Under the pieces are notes generated by a model. That model saw only the letters and a program-made list of their open reading frames with translations, did not search any database and had not been told where the DNA came from. A stretch of 64,000 nt of DNA from Streptomyces sp. SolWspMP-5a-2 (GTDB lineage: Bacteria > Actinomycetota > Actinomycetes > Streptomycetales > Streptomycetaceae), in contig NZ_FMCI01000135.1 of the NCBI RefSeq assembly GCF_900091845.1, positions 1 to 64,000 on the forward strand. Direction: 5' to 3'. The first letter of the stretch is position 1; every line of letters starts with the position of its first letter. Positions 26,631 to 35,851 of the stretch are shown piece after piece. A program made the translations under genes and the position numbers.

Positions 26631-26721
26631 CCGAACTTCCTACCCAGAATGACCTGGGCGAGGTTCAGAGGGTCTGCGGCCCGATTGCCGCACTCTCAGC
26701 GCTGTGGCGCTCCCCTGTCGG
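26631..26721 (-). promoter_or_regulatory. TPP (THI-box) riboswitch upstream of the thiamine ABC operon
   Basis: Read on the minus strand, the conserved TPP aptamer elements appear in order: GGGGAGC, GCTGAGAGTGCGG (CTGAGA at 26694-26699), the 3' arm of a variable stem, ACCCTCTGAACCT (26661-26673), and ATTCTGGGTAGGAAG closing the structure. The outer arms can pair. It lies about 90 nt before the thiB start and ends about 39 bp after the rlmN stop. It senses thiamine pyrophosphate and should switch the transporter off. This site also decides the substrate of the three genes behind it. Confidence 0.92.
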
Positions 26722-26759
26722 AATATGAAGATGTGATCTGGCTGGATTACGAGCCCAGG

Positions 26760-27866
26760 TTACCGCTCGGTGGCCGCGAGCTGACCACAGGCGCCGTCGA
26801 TCTCCTGCCCCCGGGTGTCGCGGACGGTCACCGGCACCCCGTGGGCGGCGATGGCCTCCACGAACGCCTTCTCGTCCTCGGGCCGCGACGCGGTCCACTT
26901 CGACCCGGGCGTCGGGTTCAGCGGGATCAGGTTGACGTGCACGGGCCTGCCCCGGAGCATCCGCCCGAGCCGGTCACCGCGCCACGCCTGGTCGTTGATG
27001 TCCCGGATCAGCGCGTACTCGATGGAGAGCCGCCGCCCGGAACGCTCGACGTAGTCGAACCCGGCCTCCAGGACCTCGCGGACCTTCCAGCGGGTGTTGA
27101 CCGGCACGAGGGTGTCGCGCAGCTCGTCGTCGGGCGCGTGCAGGGAGATCGCGAGCCGGCACTTGAAGCCCTCGTCGGCGAACCGGTTGATGGCCGGGAC
27201 CAGACCGACCGTCGACACGGTGATCCCGCGCTGCGAGAGGCCGAGGCCGTCGGGGGCGGGGTCGGTGAGGGCCCGGATCGCCCCGACGACCCGCTTGTAG
27301 TTGGCGAGCGGCTCGCCCATGCCCATGAAGACGATGTTGGAGAGCCGCGTGGGCCCGCCCGGCACCTCGCCGTCGCGCAGCGCCCGCATGCCGTCGACGA
27401 TCTGGTGCACGATCTCGCCGGTGGACAGGTTCCGGTCGAGCCCGGCCTGCCCGGTGGCGCAGAACGGGCAGTTCATCCCGCAGCCGGCCTGTGAGCTGAT
27501 GCACATGGTGACCCGGTCCGGGTAGCGCATCAGCACCGACTCGACGAGCGTCCCGTCGAAGAGGCGCCACAGGGTCTTGCGGGTGGCGCCCTCGTCGGTC
27601 GACAGATGCCGGACGACGGTCATCAGCTCGGGCAGCAGCGCCTCGCGCAGCTTCTCGCGCGAGCCGGCGGGGATGTCCGTCCACTCGGCCGGGTCGTGGG
27701 CGTAGCGCGCGAAGTAGTGCTGCGATAGCTGCTTGGCTCGGAACGGCTTCTCCCCGATCTCGGCCACGGCGTCCTTGCGCTCGGCGGGCGAGAGATCAGC
27801 GAGATGCCGCGGCGGCTTCTTGGCGGCGCGGGGGGCGACGAATGTGAGTTCTCCGGGCTTGGGCAT
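26760..27866 (-). CDS. rlmN: 23S rRNA/tRNA adenine-C2 methyltransferase RlmN
   Basis: A radical-SAM enzyme that methylates A2503 of 23S rRNA and A37 of some tRNAs, aiding translational accuracy. At 368 residues it is a normal length. The iron-sulphur motif CxxxCxxC is Cys129, Cys133 and Cys136 in [13 protein letters not shown]. The near-C-terminal GACGQL carries the Cys that forms the methyl intermediate. [10 protein letters not shown] is the SAM-binding GGE-type motif. It ends the leftward rpsB-to-rlmN block but is separated from cdsA by a strong terminator, so it probably has its own promoter. Confidence 0.96.
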   Translation of the reverse strand: MPKPGELTFVAPRAAKKPPRHLADLSPAERKDAVAEIGEKPFRAKQLSQHYFARYAHDPAEWTDIPAGSREKLREALLPELMTVVRHLSTDEGATRKTLWRLFDGTLVESVLMRYPDRVTMCISSQAGCGMNCPFCATGQAGLDRNLSTGEIVHQIVDGMRALRDGEVPGGPTRLSNIVFMGMGEPLANYKRVVGAIRALTDPAPDGLGLSQRGITVSTVGLVPAINRFADEGFKCRLAISLHAPDDELRDTLVPVNTRWKVREVLEAGFDYVERSGRRLSIEYALIRDINDQAWRGDRLGRMLRGRPVHVNLIPLNPTPGSKWTASRPEDEKAFVEAIAAHGVPVTVRDTRGQEIDGACGQLAATER

Positions 27867-27936
27867 GGTTGTTCCAGTGTGGCAGATCCCGCCCGATGCC
27901 CCGCGCGCCCTGTGGACAACCCACCCCCGGCATGCG

Positions 27937-27969
27937 AGAGCCCCGGCGAGGATGGCTCGCCGGGGCTCT
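27937..27969 (-). terminator. Strong terminator after cdsA
   Basis: A perfect 14-bp stem (27937-27950 with 27956-27969) and a GATGG loop, 16 bp past the cdsA stop and 71 bp before the rlmN start. Confidence 0.9.
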
Positions 27970-27984
27970 GGACGCGGGGGTGGG

Positions 27985-29109
27985 TCAGCCGGAGCCCACG
28001 AACAGGACCAGGAGCAGCCAGACCACCGGTGCCGTCGGCAGCAGGGAGTCCAGCCGGTCCATGATGCCGCCGTGGCCCGGCAGCAGCGTGCCCATGTCCT
28101 TGATGCCGAGGTCCCGCTTGATCATCGACTCGCCGAGGTCGCCCAGGGTCGCGGTGGCGGCGACCGCGAGGCCGATCACCAGACCCTGCCACCAGGTGCC
28201 GTCGTCGATCAGGAACTGCACGCAGAGCGCACCTGCGACCATGGCGAAGGCGACCGCGCCGACCAGGCCCTCGCGGGTCTTGCCGGGGCTGATCCGCGGG
28301 GCGAGCTTGTGGGTGCCGAAGCGCCAGCCGACCGCGTACGCGCCCGTGTCGCTGACCACCGTCAGCAGCAGGAACGTCAGCACCCGCCAGGGCCCGTCGT
28401 GGGCGGTGAGCATCATCGCGACGAACGTGGCCAGGAACGGCACGTAGAACGCGGCGAAGACACCGGCCGTGACGTCCTTGAGGTACCCCTCGGGGGGCTC
28501 CGTCATCCGCCAGACCAGGACGGCCAGCGCGGTGAGCGCCATGGCGACCCAGGCGCCCTCGGGACCCCGGGCGTACCCGGCGATCACCATCGCCGCGCCG
28601 CCGACCGCCAGCGGCACGAGCGGCGCCTTGATGCCCTTGCGCTCCTGGAGCCGACTGGTCAGCTCCCACAACCCGACGACCACAGCGACCGTTATGACAC
28701 CGACGAACACGGCCTTGACGAAGAACAGGGAGGCGACGATCACCACACCGAGTCCGACACCGACCCCTATGGCCGCGCCCAGGTCGCGGCCCGCGGTCTT
28801 CTTCTGCGGTGCGGGCGCCGGCTGCGGGGCGTCGGGCATGGGCTCCGGATTCTGCTGGGCCGCCGGGTGGGGCGGCGCGTGCGGCGTGTCGTCGCGGAAC
28901 GGGGGACCGCTCCAGCGAGCGGCCCCCCGGTCGTCATCCTGGTCTCCGCCGGACGCGGGTCCCTCGGGCACGATGGGCATGGGGCGAGTCTGCTGCGCCT
29001 GTGGCGCATCGTACGCGGGACCCGCCGGGGCAGCCCCCTGGACCGGCCGCCGGTCGGGCGGCCCCCAGTACCCGGTCTGCTGCGGCGCTCCCCAGGAAGA
29101 GTCGTTCAT
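27985..29109 (-). CDS. cdsA: Phosphatidate cytidylyltransferase CdsA
   Basis: Makes CDP-diacylglycerol from phosphatidate and CTP, the branch point for phosphatidylglycerol, cardiolipin and phosphatidylinositol. The 374-residue protein has a cytoplasmic Pro/Gln/Asp-rich head of about 105 residues, typical of actinomycetes, then about eight membrane helices. The CDP-alcohol signature near the C-terminus is [14 protein letters not shown] followed by [11 protein letters not shown]. The ATG overlaps the frr stop as TGATG, so the two are translationally coupled. Confidence 0.95.
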   Translation of the reverse strand: MNDSSWGAPQQTGYWGPPDRRPVQGAAPAGPAYDAPQAQQTRPMPIVPEGPASGGDQDDDRGAARWSGPPFRDDTPHAPPHPAAQQNPEPMPDAPQPAPAPQKKTAGRDLGAAIGVGVGLGVVIVASLFFVKAVFVGVITVAVVVGLWELTSRLQERKGIKAPLVPLAVGGAAMVIAGYARGPEGAWVAMALTALAVLVWRMTEPPEGYLKDVTAGVFAAFYVPFLATFVAMMLTAHDGPWRVLTFLLLTVVSDTGAYAVGWRFGTHKLAPRISPGKTREGLVGAVAFAMVAGALCVQFLIDDGTWWQGLVIGLAVAATATLGDLGESMIKRDLGIKDMGTLLPGHGGIMDRLDSLLPTAPVVWLLLVLFVGSG

Positions 29110-29666
29110 CAGACCTCGAGCAGCTCCGCTTCCTTGTGCTTGAGCAGCTCGTCCACCTGGGCGACGTACTTCGCGGTGGTGTCGTCGAGCTCCTTCTCCG
29201 CACGGCGGCCCTCGTCCTCGCCGACCTCGCCGTCCTTGACGAGCTTGTCGATGGCGTCCTTGGCCTTGCGGCGCACGGAGCGGATCGACACCTTGGAGTC
29301 CTCGGCCTTGCCCTTGGCGACCTTGATGTAGTCGCGGCGGCGCTCCTCGGTCAGCTCGGGGAACACCACGCGGATGATGTTGCCGTCGTTGCTGGGGTTG
29401 ACGCCCAGGTCCGAGTCGCGGATGGCCTGCTCGATGTTGCGCAGGGCGGTCTTGTCGAACGGGGTCACGACGGCCATCCGCGGCTCCGGCACGGAGAACG
29501 AGGCCAGCTGGTTGATCGGCGTCGGTGCGCCGTAGTAGTCGGCCACGATCTTGTTGAACATCGCCGGGTGCGCCCTGCCGGTGCGGATCGCGGCGAAGTC
29601 CTCCTTGGCGACCACGACGGCCTTCTCCATCTTCTCCTCGGCCTCGAGGAGGGTCTCTTCGATCAC
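29109..29666 (-). CDS. frr: Ribosome recycling factor
   Basis: A 185-residue protein that, with EF-G, splits the post-termination ribosome. It shows the long-helix bundle pattern and conserved blocks: [11 protein letters not shown] near 31, [20 protein letters not shown] near 45-64, and [20 protein letters not shown] near 97-116. GTG 29666 is taken as the start because AGGAG lies 7 bp before it and the protein then begins as other RRFs do; the frame is open a further 114 bp upstream. It is co-transcribed with pyrH and cdsA. Confidence 0.96.
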   Translation of the reverse strand: MIEETLLEAEEKMEKAVVVAKEDFAAIRTGRAHPAMFNKIVADYYGAPTPINQLASFSVPEPRMAVVTPFDKTALRNIEQAIRDSDLGVNPSNDGNIIRVVFPELTEERRRDYIKVAKGKAEDSKVSIRSVRRKAKDAIDKLVKDGEVGEDEGRRAEKELDDTTAKYVAQVDELLKHKEAELLEV

Positions 29667-29810
29667 CACTTGCTCCTGCGTGTCTTGAGTGAGGCCCGGC
29701 TGCGGTTCCTTGTCGGGGCGGCGGCCGGCTGCGTCGCGTCTTGTTCCTGCACGGTTCCCGACCGGCGGGACATTGTCCATCCCTTGGTCAGGCTCCGCGG
29801 GTGTTGCCCG

Positions 29811-30569
29811 TCAGTGCCGACCGTCCTGGTCACCCACAAGCGTGCCGATCTTCTCACCCTTGACGGCGCGGGCGATATTGCCCTCGGCCAGAAGCTCGAA
29901 AACGAGGATCGGCAGCTTGTTGTCGCGGCACAGCGTGACGGCGGTGGCGTCGGCGACCTTGAGGTCGCGGGTGATGACCTCGCCGTACCCGAGCGCGTCG
30001 AACTTGACCGCGTCCGGGTTGGTCTTGGGGTCGGAGTCGTAGACCCCGTCGACCCCGTTCTTGCCCATGAGCAGCGCCTCGGCGTCGATCTCCAGGGCGC
30101 GCTGGGCGGCGGTGGTGTCGGTGGAGAAGTACGGCATGCCCATGCCCGCGCCGAAGATGACCACGCGGCCCTTCTCCAGGTGGCGCACGGCACGCAGCGG
30201 GATGTAGGGCTCGGCGACCTGACCCATGGTGATGGCGGTCTGGACGCGGCTGTCGATGCCCTCCTTCTCCAGGAAGTCCTGGAGCGCGAGGCAGTTCATC
30301 ACGGTGCCGAGCATGCCCATGTAGTCGGAGCGGGCGCGGTCCATGCCGCGCTGCTGGAGCTCCGCGCCGCGGAAGAAGTTGCCGCCGCCGATGACGACGG
30401 CGATCTCGGCGCCGTCGCGGACGACGGCCGCGATCTCACGGGCGATCTTGTGCACCACATCGGGGTCGACGCCAAGGCCGCCGCCGCCGGAGAAGGCCTC
30501 TCCTGACAGCTTCAGCAGAAACCGGCCGCGTACCTTGCCGTCGTCGCTCTTCTGGGGCTTGGTGGTCAT
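29811..30569 (-). CDS. pyrH: Uridylate kinase
   Basis: Phosphorylates UMP to UDP in pyrimidine nucleotide synthesis. It is a hexameric amino acid kinase-fold enzyme. Of its 252 residues, LLKLSGEAF near 18-26 and [10 protein letters not shown] near 59-68 form the nucleotide-binding site, and the [14 protein letters not shown] block near 168-181 is characteristic of PyrH. GAGG precedes the ATG. A hairpin separates it from tsf, and a 144-bp gap from frr holds no other signal. Confidence 0.96.
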   Translation of the reverse strand: MTTKPQKSDDGKVRGRFLLKLSGEAFSGGGGLGVDPDVVHKIAREIAAVVRDGAEIAVVIGGGNFFRGAELQQRGMDRARSDYMGMLGTVMNCLALQDFLEKEGIDSRVQTAITMGQVAEPYIPLRAVRHLEKGRVVIFGAGMGMPYFSTDTTAAQRALEIDAEALLMGKNGVDGVYDSDPKTNPDAVKFDALGYGEVITRDLKVADATAVTLCRDNKLPILVFELLAEGNIARAVKGEKIGTLVGDQDGRH

Positions 30570-30606
30570 CGAGATCCGCCTCTTTCAGGTGGTGCACATA
30601 CCAAGA

Positions 30607-30656
30607 AGGCCATTGCCGCTGGGGTGTCGTTCGCATCCCATGCTCGGCAATGGCCT
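30607..30656 (-). terminator. Terminator after tsf
   Basis: Outer stem of 12 bp (30607-30618 with 30645-30656) and an inner stem TGGGGTG/CATCCCA (one G-U) closing a 7-nt loop. It lies 80 bp past the tsf stop and just before pyrH. Confidence 0.85.
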
Positions 30657-30735
30657 CCTCGTCAGATCTACTGGCGTCCGTCACACGCGCGTGCCCTCGA
30701 CCCTATCGGGAGCGGGCGTCCGTCGCGGCACGGAC

Positions 30736-31572
30736 TCAGATGCCGACCTTGATGCGCGAGAAGCGCTTCAGGGTGACACCGGCCTCGTCCAGAACCTTCT
30801 GGACCGACTTCTTGTTGTCGAGCGCGTACGGCTGACCGAGCAGCGTGGCGTCCTTGAAGAAGCCGTTCAGACGACCCTCGACGATCTTGGCGATCGCGGC
30901 CTCGGGCTTGCCCTCGGCGCGGGTGGTCTCCTCGGCGATGCGCCGCTCGGACTCGATGACGTCGGCCGGGACGTCGTCCTTGGCCAGGTACTTCGGCGCG
31001 AACGCGGCGATGTGCTGGGCGACGCCCTTGGCGACCTCGGCGTTGGGCTTGTCCAGCTCGACGAGGACACCGATCTGCGGGGGCAGGTCGGGCATCGTGC
31101 GGTGCATGTACGCGCTCACGAAACCGCCGGAGAACTGCGCGAAGCGGTCCAGGACGATCTTCTCGCCGAGGTTGGCGTTGGCCTCGTCGACGAACGCCTG
31201 GACGGTCTTGCCGGCCTCGATCTCGGAGGCGAGGAGCGCCTCCAGGTCGGCCGGGGAGGTCTTGGCGACGTGCTCGGCGATCTGCTGGGCGACGGCCTGG
31301 AACTTCGCACCCTTGGCGACGAAGTCCGTCTCGCACTTCAGCTCGACCAGGACGCCGGAGGTGTTGTCGTCGGCGATGAGGGAGACCACGGCGCCGTTCT
31401 CGGCGGAGCGGCCCTCGCGCTTGGCGACGCCCTTCTGGCCCTTGATCCGGAGCGCCTCGACGGCCTTGTCGACGTTGCCCTCGGCCTCGTCCAGCGCCTT
31501 CTTGCAGTCCATCATGCCGGCGCCCGTGAGCTCGCGGAGCTTCTTGACGTCGGCGGCGGTGTAGTTCGCCAT
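30736..31572 (-). CDS. tsf: Elongation factor Ts
   Basis: The guanine nucleotide exchange factor for EF-Tu. At 278 residues, the start MANYTAADVKKLRELTGAGMM and the CKKALDEAEGNVDKAVE and CETDFVAK stretches (about 23-38 and 80-87) are diagnostic. The C-terminal coiled region ends in RFSRIKVGI. It follows rpsB after 95 bp that include a hairpin, the standard bacterial order, so it is probably read from the rpsB promoter with part of the transcripts stopping at the hairpin. Confidence 0.97.
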   Translation of the reverse strand: MANYTAADVKKLRELTGAGMMDCKKALDEAEGNVDKAVEALRIKGQKGVAKREGRSAENGAVVSLIADDNTSGVLVELKCETDFVAKGAKFQAVAQQIAEHVAKTSPADLEALLASEIEAGKTVQAFVDEANANLGEKIVLDRFAQFSGGFVSAYMHRTMPDLPPQIGVLVELDKPNAEVAKGVAQHIAAFAPKYLAKDDVPADVIESERRIAEETTRAEGKPEAAIAKIVEGRLNGFFKDATLLGQPYALDNKKSVQKVLDEAGVTLKRFSRIKVGI

Positions 31573-31613
31573 GATTCCTGGAATCTCTCTCGAAGTCTGA
31601 AGATCTACGGGAC

Positions 31614-31645
31614 GAACGGCGGGGGCTTCGCGGCCCCCGCCGTTC
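31614..31645 (-). terminator. Intercistronic hairpin between rpsB and tsf (attenuator)
   Basis: A 13-bp perfect stem (31614-31626 with 31633-31645) and a TTCGCG loop. It likely reduces the amount of transcript continuing from rpsB into tsf. Confidence 0.85.
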
Positions 31646-31667
31646 ACAACCCGAAGGGGTGAGGGGG

Positions 31668-32585
31668 TCAGGCCTGCTCGGCGTCCGCGGCCGGGGCCTC
31701 GGCGGGGGCCGCGGGGGCCTCCTCGGCGGCCGGGGCGGCGGCCTCGGCCTGCTCGGCGTCGGCGACCTTCTCGGTCTCGGCGGAGGTCTGCACCTCGGCG
31801 TCGTCGGCCTTCTTCTCGCCCTCGAGCAGGTCGCGCTCCCACTCGGCCAGCGGCTCGCTCGCGGCCTTCTCGCCCTTGTCGCCGGTGGCGACACCGGAAC
31901 GGGAGATGAGGCCCTCGGCGACGGCGTCGGCGATCACGCGGGTGAGCAGGGTGACGGAGCGGATCGCGTCGTCGTTGCCCGGGATCTTGTAGTCGACCTC
32001 GTCGGGGTCGCAGTTGGTGTCGAGGATGGCGACGACCGGGATGTTGAGCTTCCGGGCCTCGCCGACCGCGATGTGCTCCTTCTTGGTGTCCACGATCCAG
32101 ACGGCGCTGGGCACCTTCTGCATCTCGCGGATACCGCCGAGGGTCTTCTCCAGCTTGGCCTTCTCGCGCGACAGCACGAGAAGCTCCTTCTTGGTGAGAC
32201 CCGAGGCCGCGACGTCCTCGAAGTCGATCTGCTCCAGCTCCTTGAGGCGCTGGAGGCGCTTGTAGACGGTCGAGAAGTTGGTGAGCATGCCGCCCAGCCA
32301 GCGCTGGTTGACATAGGGCATGCCGACGCGGGTCGCCTGCTCGGCGATCGCCTCCTGCGCCTGCTTCTTCGTGCCGACGAACATGACCGTGCCGCCGTGG
32401 GCGACGGTCTCCTTGACGAACTCGTAGGCGCGGTCGATGTACGACAGCGACTGGAGCAGGTCGATGATGTAGATGCCGTTGCGCTCGGTGAAGATGAAGC
32501 GCTTCATCTTCGGGTTCCAGCGACGGGTCTGGTGACCGAAGTGGACGCCGCTCTCCAGCAGCTCCCGCATCGTGACGACGGCCAT
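31668..32585 (-). CDS. rpsB: 30S ribosomal protein S2
   Basis: A small-subunit ribosomal protein. Residues 1-250 or so are the S2 fold, with [20 protein letters not shown] at the start and [14 protein letters not shown] near 100. The last 50 residues or so are an Ala/Glu/Pro-rich tail, longer than in E. coli but usual in Streptomyces. AAGGAGAAC precedes the ATG. It heads the rpsB-tsf transcription unit; the promoter lies in the 270 bp shared with the divergent M23 peptidase gene. Confidence 0.97.
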   Translation of the reverse strand: MAVVTMRELLESGVHFGHQTRRWNPKMKRFIFTERNGIYIIDLLQSLSYIDRAYEFVKETVAHGGTVMFVGTKKQAQEAIAEQATRVGMPYVNQRWLGGMLTNFSTVYKRLQRLKELEQIDFEDVAASGLTKKELLVLSREKAKLEKTLGGIREMQKVPSAVWIVDTKKEHIAVGEARKLNIPVVAILDTNCDPDEVDYKIPGNDDAIRSVTLLTRVIADAVAEGLISRSGVATGDKGEKAASEPLAEWERDLLEGEKKADDAEVQTSAETEKVADAEQAEAAAPAAEEAPAAPAEAPAADAEQA

Positions 32586-32855
32586 GGCCGTTCTCCTTGG
32601 ATTTCTCGGTTGTGCCGCGGATGCCGGACGGCTTCCGCGCCTGACGCCCGCGTGCGCCCTGCCACGAAGGACCGAGGGGCGCTGACACGGGCCGGTGAGG
32701 GCCTCGTGCCGGGGCGTGCGAAGTCGACCCGGTGACCCGGATCGCCAGAAGAAGTGTACGGGACCCGCGAGGTACCGGGTGACGCCGTTGTCCACAACCG
32801 ACGGGTACTCCACAGGACCGGGCCGCGATCGCCCGTTCCGGGTCACGGTACGGGC

Positions 32856-33737
32856 ATGCGACGAACGAGACGGCACACGGACGGCACGGGACCCCGGTCA
32901 CGGCACGAGGACGGCGACGGCGGTGGCGGTGGCGGTGGTGTCGCCGTCGGCGGTGGTGTCGGCGTCGGCCTCGGCGAGGGCATGGCGAGCGGGCCGATCC
33001 GCCCAGGCGTCCCACCGTTCCGACGGTTCCCACGGCCCTCACAGCTTCCGCGCTTCCCCGTGCGGCCTTGGCCCTCCCGACTTCCGCGGTTCCCTGTGCA
33101 GCCGTGGCCCTCACGGCTTCCGCGGTTTCCCGCGCACCCGCCGGCCCTGTTCTCCGTACTGCTGCCGCTGGCCCTGCTGCTCCTGGCCGCCGCGTTCCCG
33201 GCGCCGTCCCAGCCGGTGTCCGGTCCGCCGACCGCAGAGGCAGCAGTACCGGCCGCAGCCCCGCTGGTCCCGGCCCTGGCGACGGCCTGGCCGGTGGGAA
33301 CGCGCCCCCGGGTGACGCGCGGCTGGGAACCCCCGGCGAGCGCCTACGGACCGGGGCACCGGGGTGTGGACCTGGCGACGGCTGCGGGGGCACCGGTGCG
33401 GGCGGTGGCGGCGGGCCGGGTCTCCTTCGCGGGGCGGGTGGCGGGCCGGGGCGTGGTCTCGGTGGCCCTGGCGGGCACGGCCCTGCGCACGACCTACGAG
33501 CCGGTCACGGGGACGGTCCGGGCGGGCGACGAGGTGGCCGCGGGCGACCGGGTCGGCACGGTGGAGGCGACGGGCGGGCACTGCGTGACGCCGTGCCTGC
33601 ACTGGGGCCTGCTCAGCGGCGAGACCTACCTCGACCCCCTGTCCCTGCTCCCGCCCTGGCTGCGCTCCACGGGCCCGTCGAGACTCCTGCCGCTGACGGA
33701 ACCGCCGCCGGGGAGGGGCACGGGACACCTCCGGTGA
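32856..33737 (+). CDS. M23-family peptidoglycan endopeptidase with repeat-rich N-terminus
   Basis: A zinc metallopeptidase or lytic factor acting on cell wall peptides. The LytM-type domain occupies the C-terminal 140 residues or so: HRGVD gives the first metal ligands, [13 protein letters not shown] the catalytic and last-ligand His. A hydrophobic segment ([16 protein letters not shown]) before it would act as a signal anchor. Upstream of that lie a Gly-rich run and two to three copies of RFPVxPWPSRLP. The start is uncertain: ATG 32856, ATG 32982 or the GTG codons inside the repeats are all possible, and none has a strong ribosome site. Divergent from rpsB. Confidence 0.8.
   Translation: MRRTRRHTDGTGPRSRHEDGDGGGGGGGVAVGGGVGVGLGEGMASGPIRPGVPPFRRFPRPSQLPRFPVRPWPSRLPRFPVQPWPSRLPRFPAHPPALFSVLLPLALLLLAAAFPAPSQPVSGPPTAEAAVPAAAPLVPALATAWPVGTRPRVTRGWEPPASAYGPGHRGVDLATAAGAPVRAVAAGRVSFAGRVAGRGVVSVALAGTALRTTYEPVTGTVRAGDEVAAGDRVGTVEATGGHCVTPCLHWGLLSGETYLDPLSLLPPWLRSTGPSRLLPLTEPPPGRGTGHLR
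33048..33119. repeat. 36-bp tandem repeat in the 5' part of the M23 peptidase gene
   Basis: Two full copies (33048-33083 and 33084-33119) with partial copies on both sides. Read in the peptidase frame, they give [12 protein letters not shown] and [12 protein letters not shown]. The unit is a multiple of three, so copy-number change keeps the frame. Confidence 0.88.
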
Positions 33738-33879
33738 GACGAAGGGAACGGAGACGGGGCGTCCGACGACGGGGGCTCAGCGTCCGCGCAAAAGCAACGC
33801 GTGACACCGCAGGGGGCACCTGAACCCGGCCACGCATATGCACCGCAGCCGAAGCACCGCCCGCCAAAGCCGCGCACCC

Positions 33880-34125
33880 CGCGAAGGACCCCGCCCAGGT
33901 CAGCCGAGCCCACCCCGCGGGATCACCGCAGGTCAGCCACTCACGCCCCGAGGGGTCACGCCCGGGTCAGCCGTACCCACCCCGACGAGCCGCACCGCAC
34001 CCAGGCCAGCCGGGCACATCCCGAGAGGTCACGCCCAGGCCAGCCGGGCATATCTCGCGAGGTCACGCCCAGGCCAGCCGCGCACGCCCAGCGGGGTCCG
34101 CCCGGGTCAGCCGCGTACGCCCCTC
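33880..34125. repeat. Seven-copy 34-bp tandem array overlapping the 3' end of a tetR gene
   Basis: The anchor CAGCC recurs at 33901, 33934, 33968, 34007, 34041, 34075 and 34108, giving spacings of 33, 34, 39, 34, 34 and 33 bp. The consensus includes GAGGTCACGCCCAGGCCAGCC. There are no unique spacers. The rightmost copy contains the TGA stop and last codons of the tetR gene. The remaining part of this 369-bp gap (33738-33879) shows nothing I recognise. Confidence 0.88.
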
Positions 34126-34697
34126 AGGGCCATCGCGACCGCCGCCTCCGTGATGGTGTCCGGCTCCTCCGCCGCGCCCAGTTCGATGCGGCGCACGGCC
34201 GCGTCCACGACGCCCTGGAGGAGCATCGCGGCGAGCCGGGGTTCGGCATGCCCCAGCTCTCCGAGGGCCTCGACGATCATCGCGACGAGTCCGCCGTGCG
34301 CGGCCCGGATCTTCTCCCGGGCACCGGCGTCCAGCTCGCTCGCGGAGATCGCGACGACGGCCCGGTGACGGCGGTCCCCGACCAGCGCGAGCTGCCGGCG
34401 CACATACGCCTCGACCTTGCCCTCCGGGGTGGCCGCCCGCTCCATCGCCAGCGAGACCTCGGCCGCCCACACGGGGAAGTCGACCTCGCACAGCTCCTCG
34501 ACCACCGCCGCCCGCGAGCGGAAGTACTCGTACACGGACGACCGCGCGAGTCCCGTCCGCTCGGCCAGCGCGGGGAAGGTCAGCGCCTCCGTACCGCCCT
34601 CGGACAGGAGGGACCGCGCCGCGTCCAGCAGGGCGGCTCGCTGCATCGTCCGGTGCTCGGCCACGGAGGCCGCTCGAATCCTTGGCACGTCAACCAC
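34107..34697 (-). CDS. TetR/AcrR-family transcriptional regulator
   Basis: A 196-residue repressor-type protein. The N-terminal HTH spans about residues 20-66, with GTEALTFPALAERTGLARSSVYEYFRSR (written here in two helices) and the recognition helix LARSSVYEYF. The C-terminal domain for ligand and dimerisation runs to the end at LRGVRG. The GTG start is weakly supported; a second in-frame GTG four codons on is an alternative. It is located just downstream of whiG on the same strand, with the stop codon embedded in a tandem repeat array. No operator was seen. Confidence 0.9.
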   Translation of the reverse strand: MVDVPRIRAASVAEHRTMQRAALLDAARSLLSEGGTEALTFPALAERTGLARSSVYEYFRSRAAVVEELCEVDFPVWAAEVSLAMERAATPEGKVEAYVRRQLALVGDRRHRAVVAISASELDAGAREKIRAAHGGLVAMIVEALGELGHAEPRLAAMLLQGVVDAAVRRIELGAAEEPDTITEAAVAMALRGVRG

Positions 34698-34758
34698 TCT
34701 ACGGACGGACCGCCCCCGACGGGAGTCGCTGCACCGGCAAGGACCACGACCACGCTGG

Positions 34759-35601
34759 TCAGCGGCCGAAACTCGCCAGCTTCGCGCGCAGCTGGAGCAC
34801 GGATTTGGTGTGGATCTGACTGACCCTGCTCTCGGTGACGCCGAGCACGTTGCCGATCTCCGCGAGGGTGAGCCCCTCGTAGTAGTAGAGGGTGACGACG
34901 GTCTTCTCCCGGTCCGGGAGCGTGTTGATCGCCCGCGCCAGGAACCGCCGCAGCTCCCGGTCCTCGGCGACCTCCACCGGGTTGTCCGCGGCGGTGTCCT
35001 CCAGGGTGTCCATGAGGCTGAGCCGGTCGCCGCTCTCGCCGCCCACGTGCAGCAGCTCCTCCAGCGCCACCACGTTGGCCAGCGACAACTGGCTGAACAC
35101 CGCGTGCAGATCGTCGACGGCGATGCCCAGTTCGGCGGCCACCTCGCCCTCCGACGGGGTGCGCCTGAGCCGCGCCTCCAGGGTCGCGTACGCCCGCTCC
35201 ACGTTCCGCGCCTTCTGCCGCACGGAGCGCGGGATCCAGTCCAGCGCGCGCAGCTCGTCGATCATCGCCCCGCGGATCCGGGTGATCGCGTACGTCTCGA
35301 ACTTGATCTCCCGGTCGACGTCGAACTTCTCGATCGCGTCGATCAGTCCGAACACCCCGGAGGAGACGAAGTCGGCCTGCTCGACGTTGGGCGGCAGGCC
35401 CACGCTCACCCGGCCCGCGACGTACTTCACCAGCGGCGAGTAGTGCAGGATCAGCTGCTCCCGCAACCGCTCGTCGCCCGTCGTCTTGTACGAGCGCCAC
35501 AGCTCGTCGAGCGTCGAGGGAGCGGGCGGCCGGACGGCGCCACCGTCGCGGGCGGCTGGGGGGATGGCCGCCCGGTCGGACCCGGAGGTGTGCTGAGGCA
35601 T
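34759..35601 (-). CDS. whiG: Sporulation sigma factor WhiG
   Basis: A sigma factor of the FliA family that commits aerial hyphae to sporulation in Streptomyces, switching on whiH and whiI. At 280 residues it matches WhiG. Region 2 is around [19 protein letters not shown] to [15 protein letters not shown] (about 53-122). Region 4 is [19 protein letters not shown] followed by [17 protein letters not shown]. The ATG gives the WhiG N-terminus MPQHTSGSD. Neighbours dprA on one side and rpsB on the other are as in S. coelicolor. It has a 250-bp upstream gap with an 11-bp direct repeat. Confidence 0.97.
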   Translation of the reverse strand: MPQHTSGSDRAAIPPAARDGGAVRPPAPSTLDELWRSYKTTGDERLREQLILHYSPLVKYVAGRVSVGLPPNVEQADFVSSGVFGLIDAIEKFDVDREIKFETYAITRIRGAMIDELRALDWIPRSVRQKARNVERAYATLEARLRRTPSEGEVAAELGIAVDDLHAVFSQLSLANVVALEELLHVGGESGDRLSLMDTLEDTAADNPVEVAEDRELRRFLARAINTLPDREKTVVTLYYYEGLTLAEIGNVLGVTESRVSQIHTKSVLQLRAKLASFGR

Positions 35602-35647
35602 TCGTCGCCTTGTGCCGTTCTGCAGTGAAGTGGGGGTGCCTGGGCTC

Positions 35648-35676
35648 GGTGTCGGTCTGGTGTCGGTCTGGTGTCG
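35648..35676. repeat. 11-bp direct repeats upstream of whiG
   Basis: GGTGTCGGTCT at 35648-35658 and 35659-35669, then GGTGTCG at 35670-35676, about 50-75 bp before the whiG start. The period equals one turn of the helix. Confidence 0.8.
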
Positions 35677-35851
35677 AGTTGCCTGTCCAGGGAGCGGTCC
35701 TTGCGAGCGTAGCGTGACTGAACCGTCGCAGTGCGCGAAGGAGCCGTCGGGAGGCGTGCGCAGATACGTTCCTCTAGGCACCCCCGCCGGGTCGCGCCGA
35801 TCCCTGCGCGCGTCCCCGGCCGGAGGTCAACTGCGGGCGTTTGCAACGGTG

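Noticed and set aside
33880..34125. CRISPR-like array
   Set aside because: Units of 34 bp abut one another with no unique spacers, and no cas gene is present. It is a simple tandem array.
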